Assembly: GCA_905206455.1 (NCBI GenBank)
Contig: CAJLHL010000082.1
Span: forward strand, 1 to 10,562
Direction: 5' to 3'
Length of the DNA: 10,562 nucleotides
Origin: an uncultured Eubacteriales bacterium
GTDB taxonomy: Bacteria > Bacillota > Clostridia > Peptostreptococcales > Anaerovoracaceae
Shown: one piece after another, positions 1 through 5,943 of the stretch
How the letters are laid out: each line of letters starts with the position of its first letter
How positions within the stretch are numbered: the stretch's first letter is position 1
Position numbers and translations under genes: made by a program
Notes under the pieces: generated by a model
Databases searched by the model: none
What the model saw: the letters and a program-made list of their open reading frames with translations, nothing else
Told to the model about the DNA's origin: nothing

Positions 1-899
1 GTGAACTCCATCATCCAGCAGCGCGCCTGCCTGCCTACCCAGAGCGGCAAGGTGCCAAGAGCGATTATCTTTCGGAGATCGAAAGCGGGACGCTTTATTA
101 TCATGCTTACGAGGGAGGGCTTCTTCTTTTCCGCCGGCGCCGGGGGTTTTCTCTGATGAACTACTATCTCACAGATCCGGAGATTCTTCCAAAACTTACG
201 GAAGGGGAAATTCTGCTGACGGAACCGGTGCTGCGGCCGGAAGATGACGGAGAGACTGTTCTCCGTTTTCTGAAAGATCTGGGATTTGAGACGCTTTTTC
301 ACCGGGAGAGATTTGTCAGACAGGAAGAAATGTCCTCCGGGCGGCAGGAAGAAGCGGCTGGCGCAGAAGAGAGGGAGAATGTGACGGCGGCGCGCAATGA
401 TATGTCCGGATACCGGTCCGGAATCGCGGAACTGCCGGGTTTTGGAGATGATTTCTCCGAGGCCGGCGGGGAAGCGGCCGGCGGAAGAATCCGCGTATGT
501 CGGGCGGAACCGGGGGATGATCAGGGCGTTTACGATCTTCTGACGTCCTGTTTCGATCCGCAGACTGCCTGCCTTCCTCAGCGTCAGGAGATAAAAGGTA
601 TTATCGCAGAGGGAAGAATCATCTGCGCGAAAGGCGTTTCGGAGGAGATCGAAGGAGTTCTTCATTTCAAGCACGGAAAGAAATCCTCGGAAATCCGCCA
701 TCTGGCGACGGCGGAAGGGATGCGGGGACAGGGACTGGCCCAGGGGATGCTGCATCTCTATCTCGGCATTACGGAGCGAAAGACCGCTCTGGTCTGGGCG
801 CGCCGGGACAACAAACCGGCGGTGGAGTTTTATCGAGAGAGCGGTTATCGTCCCGACGGATGGACGTCGGCGGTACTGCGGAGAAAAGAAAGGAAATAG
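1..899 (+). CDS. GNAT-family acyltransferase, 5'-partial
   Basis: This looks like an acyl-CoA-dependent N-acyltransferase of the GNAT fold, cut by the left edge. The reading frame is open from base 3, with no ATG, GTG or TTG before the ATG at 156. The peptide upstream of that ATG (including TLYYHAYEGGLLLFRRRRGF) has a beta-strand pattern that continues smoothly into MNYYLTDPEILPKL, so the true start probably lies outside the window. About 298 residues are visible. An N-terminal domain ends near base 320, followed by a low-complexity acidic/Gly-rich linker (about 320-485). The C-terminal GNAT domain (about 486-899) carries the acetyl-CoA loop R-G-Q-G-L-A at about 723-740 and a late NKPAVEFYRESGY segment typical of the fold. 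The stop is three bases before the acyl carrier gene. The substrate is unknown; the context suggests the aminoacyl or acyl cargo of the carrier, or a sugar amine. Alternative: the gene starts at 156, coupled to an upstream stop (TGATG at 154-158). Confidence 0.8.
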   Translation, partial: ELHHPAARLPAYPERQGAKSDYLSEIESGTLYYHAYEGGLLLFRRRRGFSLMNYYLTDPEILPKLTEGEILLTEPVLRPEDDGETVLRFLKDLGFETLFHRERFVRQEEMSSGRQEEAAGAEERENVTAARNDMSGYRSGIAELPGFGDDFSEAGGEAAGGRIRVCRAEPGDDQGVYDLLTSCFDPQTACLPQRQEIKGIIAEGRIICAKGVSEEIEGVLHFKHGKKSSEIRHLATAEGMRGQGLAQGMLHLYLGITERKTALVWARRDNKPAVEFYRESGYRPDGWTSAVLRRKERK

Positions 900-902
900 A
901 TC

Positions 903-1127
903 ATGGATAAATTAATCGAAATTCTCAGTGAAATCTGTCCCAATGTGGACTTTAGAAAGGAAAAGGCTCTCGTAGACGACGGTCTCATCGATTCTTTCGA
1001 AATCGTATCTATCGTAGCGGAGATCATGGATCATTTTGAAGTGGAACTGGACGTGGATGATCTGATGCCGGAAAACTTCAATTCTGTGGAGGCTATGATG
1101 CAGCTCATCGAAGAACGCAGAGGATAA
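903..1127 (+). CDS. DltC-like acyl carrier protein
   Basis: A 74-residue cytoplasmic carrier protein of the phosphopantetheine-binding family, which holds an acyl or aminoacyl group as a thioester. The attachment serine is Ser31 in the motif G-L-I-D-S-F-E-I-V, the helix II start typical of DltC and ACP. The protein is acidic and four-helical in pattern, and its length is normal for the family (75-80 residues). The start is supported by AAAGGA at 889-894, eight bases before the ATG. It lies three bases after the GNAT gene and three bases before the MBOAT gene, so the three are almost certainly co-translated. By analogy with the Dlt pathway it would be charged by an adenylate-forming ligase and hand its cargo to the MBOAT. 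The ligase is not in the window. A fatty-acid-synthesis ACP is less likely, because no fab genes are adjacent and DSF replaces the usual DSL. Confidence 0.9.
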   Translation: MDKLIEILSEICPNVDFRKEKALVDDGLIDSFEIVSIVAEIMDHFEVELDVDDLMPENFNSVEAMMQLIEERRG

Positions 1128-1130
1128 TCC

Positions 1131-2669
1131 ATGTCTTTTACATCGGTAGAATTCATCCTGTTAGTCACGGCAGCCGTCGTACTTTACTATCTGGTCCCCA
1201 AAAGATTTCAGTGGATTGTTCTTCTGGCGGCCAATTACATCTTTTATCTCTGCGGAGGCGTTCTGCTGACCGGTTATCTTTTGGCGGCGACGGTATGTAC
1301 TTATGCCGCGGGCCTGGCGTTAGAACGTCTCAATGTGAAGAAAGGGCAGCTGGACAAGAATCTGTGGAAGCGGCGGAAGAAAAGTGTGGCCGCCGCCGCG
1401 CTGATCTTCAATTTCGGTATGCTCTATGTGGTGAAATATCTGGACGGAACGCTGGAAGTTCTCAGTCAGATCGCGGGCAGACCTGTGACCCAGATCAATA
1501 TCCTCGTGCCGCTGGGAATTTCCTATTATATATTTCAGTCCTGCGGTTATGTCATCGACTGCTACCGCGGCAAATATGCGGTGGAGCACAATATCGGGCA
1601 TTATGCGCTTTTCGTATCGTTCTTTCCGCAGATGGTACAGGGGCCGATCAGCCGGTTCCGCGACCTGGGCGGTCAGCTGACGGCTCAGCGGAATCTCGAT
1701 TTTGAAAACCTGCGCAGCGGAATTCAGCTGATGCTGTGGGGATACTTTAAGAAGCTGATCATCGCAGACCGGGCGGGAGTCCTGGTCAATACGGTCTTCG
1801 ATAATTATGACAGTTACAGCGGGAGCATCATCGCGCTGGCCGTATTTTTTTACTGTATTCAGCTTTACTGTGATTTCTCCGGCGGAATTGATACCGCCCG
1901 GGGCGTGGCGCATCTTTTCGGCGTCAATCTTGCAGAAAATTTCCGGAGGCCGATTTTCGCCGATTCCGTGGCGGATTACTGGCGCAGATGGCATATCACT
2001 CTGGGTTCCTGGATGCGGGATTATGTATTTTATCCGATCTCTCTGTCGAAACCGTTCATGAAGCTGGGAAAGTTCAGCAGAAAACATTTCAGCGGAGTCT
2101 TCGGAAAGATTCTGCCCACGTCGCTGGCGACTTTTATCGTCTATCTGATCATCGGTATCTGGCACGGCTCCGATCCGAAATATATCGTCTACGGTTTCTG
2201 GAACGGTATTATCATCACAGCGTCTCTGCTGCTGGAACAGACCTTTGAACGAAACTGCAGACGTCTGGGGATCGACCGCAAAAGTACGGGATGGCGGATT
2301 TTCCGCATCGTTCGTACCTGTCTTCTGATTTTCATCGGAAGATATCTCACCAGAGCGGATTCCCTCGGAGATGCAGTTTCTATGATGAAGGCCACCGCGC
2401 TCCGTTTTCAGCCGGGGGCTCTGCTGGACGGCACAGCGCTGCAGCTGGGCGTCACGGCGGTGGACTATCTGGTCATCTCCGCAGGTGTGGCGGTTCTGCT
2501 GACCGTGGAATTTCTGCAGGAGCGGGGGCTCTCCATCCGGGAAACGCTGGCGCAGAAGCGCGCTTTTGTACAGTATCTCGGCATACTGATTCCCGTGGCG
2601 GCGGTTTTGCTGCTGGGCGTATGGTTTAAGGGAGATGTTTCAGTGGGATTCATCTATATGCAGTTTTAG
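1131..2669 (+). CDS. MBOAT O-acyltransferase, AlgI/DltB type, with C-terminal shuttle motif
   Basis: A 512-residue polytopic membrane protein of the MBOAT family that moves an acyl group from an intracellular thioester to the outer face for polymer acylation. The AlgI/DltB core is clear: QMVQGPISRF at about 168-177, CDFSGGIDTARG at about 247-258, and ADYWRRWHITLGSWMRDYVF at 281-300 with the conserved His288. IGIWHGSDPKYIVYGFWNG at about 341-359 holds the catalytic His345. Length and helix pattern match full-length family members. The protein ends exactly in F-I-Y-M-Q-F. This matches the acyl-shuttle hexapeptide reported at the C-terminus of DltX, or fused to MBOAT proteins in other systems, where the tyrosine (here Tyr509) accepts the acyl group. 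The ribosome site AGAGGA at 1119-1124 lies in the end of the carrier gene. A Dlt teichoic acid role is possible, but the unusual partners suggest another polymer. Confidence 0.93.
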   Translation: MSFTSVEFILLVTAAVVLYYLVPKRFQWIVLLAANYIFYLCGGVLLTGYLLAATVCTYAAGLALERLNVKKGQLDKNLWKRRKKSVAAAALIFNFGMLYVVKYLDGTLEVLSQIAGRPVTQINILVPLGISYYIFQSCGYVIDCYRGKYAVEHNIGHYALFVSFFPQMVQGPISRFRDLGGQLTAQRNLDFENLRSGIQLMLWGYFKKLIIADRAGVLVNTVFDNYDSYSGSIIALAVFFYCIQLYCDFSGGIDTARGVAHLFGVNLAENFRRPIFADSVADYWRRWHITLGSWMRDYVFYPISLSKPFMKLGKFSRKHFSGVFGKILPTSLATFIVYLIIGIWHGSDPKYIVYGFWNGIIITASLLLEQTFERNCRRLGIDRKSTGWRIFRIVRTCLLIFIGRYLTRADSLGDAVSMMKATALRFQPGALLDGTALQLGVTAVDYLVISAGVAVLLTVEFLQERGLSIRETLAQKRAFVQYLGILIPVAAVLLLGVWFKGDVSVGFIYMQF

Positions 2670-2672
2670 AAA

Positions 2673-2679
2673 AAGGAGG
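2673..2679 (+). promoter_or_regulatory. Ribosome binding site fixing a GTG start
   Basis: AAGGAGG lies seven bases before the GTG at 2687. This near-perfect site supports GTG as the start of the downstream gene. The encoded N-terminus (SAKKWLVSFILTVFGLLALL) is a proper membrane anchor, which would be lost if a later ATG were used. Confidence 0.85.
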
Positions 2680-2686
2680 AGAGACT

Positions 2687-4537
2687 GTGTCTGCAAAAAA
2701 ATGGCTCGTTTCGTTTATCCTCACCGTATTCGGACTGCTTGCGCTTCTGGGCGGGTTGAATCTGGCGGTGGATCCTTTCGGTATTTTCGGAGATCGTCTG
2801 TTCTCCTGGTATTCTTATGATATGACGCTGAATCCGAGGGCGGCGAAAATCGCTTATCTCGACCGGAATCACGAAAAATACGATTCCTACATCATCGGCT
2901 GTTCCTCCACCAGCTCGTATCCGGTGGAACAGCTGAACGAATACTACGACGCCAGCTTTTACAATATGATCATGTACGGCGCCGATATGCTGGATGTGGA
3001 ACAGGAAAGCCGCTATATTATCGAAAACTACGAGTGCAAAAATCTCATCGTCAACGTATATATCGACAATGCGATGCATTATGATGAGGAGGAGAATCCT
3101 CTGACCTATTCGGTGCACAGCAAGGCCGCGGAGGACGGTTTCTTGGACCGGGCGGAATATTATCTGCGTTATCTTAAGGCAAAACCGACTTATGCCGTGG
3201 ACAAACTGCGGTCCTGGTACAAGGACACTTATCTGAATCAGACCTTTGACGTATTCAATGCAGAGACCGGGGCTTATGACAAGACGAGGAGAGATGCGGA
3301 GCGGATTTCTGATCGTGAGTCTTATCTGAAAGCCTATCCTGAGTTTGCAAATTATCCTCAGACCTCGCCGGAGATGACGGAGATCGAATCGACGGCGGAG
3401 AGCCTGGCCAGAATCCGGGATCTCTGCGAGGAAAAGGGAATTAATTTCGTTGTCGTCTCATCGCCGGTCTATTGGGAATATTTCGATGATTTTTCAAAGG
3501 AAGAGGTTCTGGAATTTTACACCGCTCTTGCGGAGGTTACGGATTTTTGGGATTTTTCCATGAGTTCGGTCAGCTATGAAATGCGTTATTTTTATGACGC
3601 CACACATTTTCGGAACTGTGTGGGTCAGATGGCGCTGGCCCGCATGGCAGGAGATGACAGCGTCTATCTTCCGGAGGATTTCGGCCGGCTGGTCACGAAG
3701 GAAAATGTAAGAGATGCAGTGGATTCGCTGTATACCTGCGGCGCTCTTTCGGAGGAGGAAAATACCGCGGACGTGCCGGTACTGCTGTATCACGAGATCG
3801 ATCCGGCGGCGGACGGCAGCAACGGAGCGGTCCTGTCGCCTCAGACTTTTGAAAACCAGATCCGGACGCTGGCGGAAAACGGGTATACCGCCATTTCTCT
3901 AAAAGAACTGACCGCTTATGTGGGAAAGGGAGAAGCTCTGCCGGAGAAACCGGTGGTCATCACTTTTGACGACGGCTATCAGAGCAATTACGAGTACGCT
4001 TACCCGATACTGAAGAAATATGGTATGAAAGCGACGATTTTCGTCATCGGTTCTTCTGTGGGAAAGGATGAATACAAGGATACCGGCCTGCCGATGCTTC
4101 CTCATTTCGGCGTATCAGAAGCCAGGGAGATGGAAAATTCGGGTCTGATTTCTATCCAGAGTCATACGTATGATCTGCATCAGAGCGGTGAGTGTGAAAA
4201 AGGAATCCCGCGGGAAAATATGGCTCCTCTGTCCGGAGAGGATGAATGGGATTATGCGGATCTGATAGCGGATGACGTGCAGAAAGAGCGGGAACTGATC
4301 CGATCGATCACCGGAGGAGAGACGTTTGCTCTGGCTTATCCCGGCGGTCAGTATACTGAACTGACTACCTCGGTTCTGGTGCAGCTGGGCATCAAGGCCA
4401 CTTTCACCACACAGCCGGGGAGAAATGTGGTGGTCAAAGGACTGCCGCAGAGTCTGCTGGAAATGAACCGGTATATCATGTACGAAGAAACCACGGCAGA
4501 TCAGCTGCTGAAATATGTGTCCTCCGCCAGAGGATGA
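2687..4537 (+). CDS. Membrane-anchored SGNH (DltD-like) and polysaccharide deacetylase fusion
   Basis: A 616-residue protein that appears to join two extracellular polymer-modifying activities. Residues about 6-27 form one transmembrane anchor after a short basic start, so the rest should face outward. Residues about 50-330 look like an SGNH/DltD/AlgJ-like acyltransferase: the nucleophile block is Y-I-I-G-C-S-S-T-S at 68-76 (candidate Ser73 or Ser74), and the late D-x-x-H block is D304-A-T-H307. Residues about 364-616 are a NodB-type carbohydrate deacetylase. VPVLLYHEI opens it, T-F-D-D-G at 426-430 gives catalytic and metal Asp428/429, S-H-T-Y-D-L-H at 492-498 gives metal ligands His493 and His498, and A-Y-P-G-G is at 550-554. 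The H-x4-H spacing resembles PgaB/IcaB poly-N-acetylglucosamine deacetylases, not the H-x3-H of peptidoglycan enzymes. It follows the MBOAT gene by 17 bases and is probably the acceptor of its cargo. The SGNH assignment is weaker than the deacetylase one. Confidence 0.87.
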   Translation: MSAKKWLVSFILTVFGLLALLGGLNLAVDPFGIFGDRLFSWYSYDMTLNPRAAKIAYLDRNHEKYDSYIIGCSSTSSYPVEQLNEYYDASFYNMIMYGADMLDVEQESRYIIENYECKNLIVNVYIDNAMHYDEEENPLTYSVHSKAAEDGFLDRAEYYLRYLKAKPTYAVDKLRSWYKDTYLNQTFDVFNAETGAYDKTRRDAERISDRESYLKAYPEFANYPQTSPEMTEIESTAESLARIRDLCEEKGINFVVVSSPVYWEYFDDFSKEEVLEFYTALAEVTDFWDFSMSSVSYEMRYFYDATHFRNCVGQMALARMAGDDSVYLPEDFGRLVTKENVRDAVDSLYTCGALSEEENTADVPVLLYHEIDPAADGSNGAVLSPQTFENQIRTLAENGYTAISLKELTAYVGKGEALPEKPVVITFDDGYQSNYEYAYPILKKYGMKATIFVIGSSVGKDEYKDTGLPMLPHFGVSEAREMENSGLISIQSHTYDLHQSGECEKGIPRENMAPLSGEDEWDYADLIADDVQKERELIRSITGGETFALAYPGGQYTELTTSVLVQLGIKATFTTQPGRNVVVKGLPQSLLEMNRYIMYEETTADQLLKYVSSARG

Positions 4538-4585
4538 GAAAAAATAAAACGAACGCCCGGTTTTCAGGCGGGATAATGCGAAATG

Positions 4586-4627
4586 AAAAAGAGGAATCGC
4601 AGTCTTTTTGCTGCGATTCCTCTTTTT
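4586..4627. terminator. Bidirectional intrinsic terminator
   Basis: A 17-bp perfect inverted repeat (arms 4586-4602 and 4611-4627) with an 8-base loop. The left arm begins with five A and the right arm ends with five T, so a GC-containing stem is followed by a U run on either strand. It sits between two converging transcription units, 48 bases after the deacetylase fusion gene and 96 bases after the thioesterase gene stop, and can serve both. Confidence 0.93.
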
Positions 4628-4723
4628 ATCGTCCGGGATTTTCTAAGTCCGAAGTATCTTGCGATGGGATGGCCTCTGAAAGAACTTCTTTCACATTTTA
4701 CCTATGTAACCGTATCGTTGTTA

Positions 4724-5443
4724 TTATCCTTCCGCTGCCGCGCAGAAAGCTGTTTTACCTTCCGATTCTCCGGTCAGCAGAATGCGGTCTCCGCTTCGCT
4801 CGGTGCGGATCTGAACCCGGTCTCCCAGACGCAGTTCGTGACGGTATTGGATTGAGATGCTGCGGAGTGCGGGGAGAGAAAGACCGGAATCGGGGCTCGT
4901 CAGATATTCTTCAATCCAGTCTGCATAGACGGCGTTATTTACGTGTCCGTTAGCGTCGATATCTTCCGGCAGAACGGCGCGCTGAAGTGACGGCGGCGCT
5001 TTCGCGGCGGGGATGTGTTTTTCCAGCTCTAATTCCGTTCCGGTGACGACGGGCTCAACAGAAATGCCGGCCTTTTTCGGCGGCAGGATGCTGCGGTTCT
5101 TCAGATGGAGCAGCGTCCAGTTGGAGGCCGCTCTGACCACAGGGTGATTTTGTTCGTCTTCGATCAGATAATGGCGGGAGAAAAGGGCGAACCGCATCTT
5201 TCCGGGCCAGGTGCCGATTCTCAGTTTCTGTCCCGGACGGGGCATGACCAGAAACAGGACCTTTTGCCCGGTGAGAATCCAGGCCGCGTCGTTTTCGAGA
5301 AGCCGGCTGCGGCCGAATCCGAGAGCGCGGTTGTGTTCTCCTGCAGCCATCTCCAGCATCCGGAAGATATCGCCGGCGCTGCAGAACTCTTTTTTACGCT
5401 GTTTTCGGCTGCGGGCGATGATTTCTTTTGTGAATATTTCCAT
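4724..5443 (-). CDS. Acyl-ACP thioesterase (FatA/FatB family)
   Basis: A 239-residue cytoplasmic enzyme expected to hydrolyse acyl-ACP and release free fatty acid. It has the double-hotdog layout of bacterial acyl-ACP thioesterases, whose usual length is about 235-250 residues. The first hotdog (about 1-115) includes the TWPGKMRFALFSRHYLI stretch. The second (about 150-239) carries the active-site motif D-I-D-A-N-G-H-V-N-N at 161-170, with Asp163, Asn165 and His167, and a candidate catalytic Glu203 in RHELRLGD. The start is supported by AGAGGTG (5448-5454, minus strand) four bases upstream of the ATG. It is the last gene of a minus-strand set, 44 bases after the Hpt gene. It could adjust membrane lipid composition or recycle ACP. 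Its position facing the carrier-protein operon is suggestive, but no functional link is shown. Confidence 0.9.
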   Translation of the reverse strand: MEIFTKEIIARSRKQRKKEFCSAGDIFRMLEMAAGEHNRALGFGRSRLLENDAAWILTGQKVLFLVMPRPGQKLRIGTWPGKMRFALFSRHYLIEDEQNHPVVRAASNWTLLHLKNRSILPPKKAGISVEPVVTGTELELEKHIPAAKAPPSLQRAVLPEDIDANGHVNNAVYADWIEEYLTSPDSGLSLPALRSISIQYRHELRLGDRVQIRTERSGDRILLTGESEGKTAFCAAAEG

Positions 5444-5487
5444 GGGACACCTCTGCGTTTCCTGTAATGTAACACGGCTGTTCTTTC

Positions 5488-5874
5488 TTAAGTTTCCGTC
5501 AGATTTTTTAGCTCTTCGATAACCCGGCAGGCCTCCGCGATCCTGCGGCCGAGCAGTTCTGTCTCCGGCCGGATTTCGTTCAGATCCGGATGTCCGGTGC
5601 GGACGGGGCGAAGCTGTTCCGTCAGCGAATCTGCGGTTTCCGAAACGCGGAAAGCTCCGATATAGGCGGCCGTGCCTTTCAGCGTGTGCACCGCGCGAAA
5701 GGCTGCTTCCGCATTCTGATTTCTTACAGCGGACAGGAGATGTCCGTAGTTTTCGTCCTCGGAGAACCGGAAGAGATATTTCCGGTAGATTGTCTCTTTT
5801 CCCATGAGAAGCGTCAGCGCTGTCTGCGCGTCGATGCCGCCGCTGTAAAGCAGGTCGAACTCCTGTTGTGTCAT
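5488..5874 (-). CDS. Stand-alone histidine phosphotransfer (Hpt) protein
   Basis: A 128-residue all-helical protein of the Hpt family, which relays phosphate between a hybrid histidine kinase receiver and a response regulator. The signature A-V-H-T-L-K-G-T-A is at 61-69, with His63 as the phosphorylation site followed by the usual L-K-G. The N-terminal pattern GIDAQTALTLLMGKETIYRK (13-32) matches the common helix that precedes the four-helix bundle. AAAGGAT at 5881-5887 on the minus strand, six bases before the ATG, supports the start. No kinase or response regulator is visible in the window, so its partners are encoded elsewhere. Many clostridial orphan Hpt proteins have no assigned partner. 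It lies between a transporter gene and a thioesterase gene, with gaps of 69 and 44 bases. Confidence 0.9.
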   Translation of the reverse strand: MTQQEFDLLYSGGIDAQTALTLLMGKETIYRKYLFRFSEDENYGHLLSAVRNQNAEAAFRAVHTLKGTAAYIGAFRVSETADSLTEQLRPVRTGHPDLNEIRPETELLGRRIAEACRVIEELKNLTET

Positions 5875-5943
5875 TTATTCATCCTTTCCGTCGGAAGGCC
5901 GCCTGAGACTGGAAGAAAAGCCTTCGGTGGCTTCCTGTTTTCG

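Noticed and set aside
1320..2165. A 281-codon minus-strand frame
   Set aside because: It is entirely antisense to the MBOAT gene, which has clear family motifs. The translated product is charged and domain-free.
4586..4627. Reading the 17-bp inverted repeat as a mobile-element end or attachment site
   Set aside because: The position between convergent genes, the short loop and the flanking A and T runs fit a bidirectional terminator. No transposase or target duplication is nearby.
4583..4855. A 90-codon plus-strand frame with a hydrophobic start
   Set aside because: It begins inside the terminator hairpin, has no ribosome site, and overlaps the thioesterase gene on the other strand.
4534..4953. 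A 139-codon plus-strand frame whose ATG overlaps the stop of the deacetylase fusion gene (ATGA)
   Set aside because: It runs through the strong terminator and then antisense to the thioesterase gene. The product is Arg/Ser/Cys-rich with no domain character.
5891..5935. An imperfect hairpin between the MFS and Hpt genes (GGAAGGCCGCC against GGTGGCTTCC)
   Set aside because: The stem has a bulge and a mismatch, a large loop and no U run on the minus strand, so it cannot be called a terminator.
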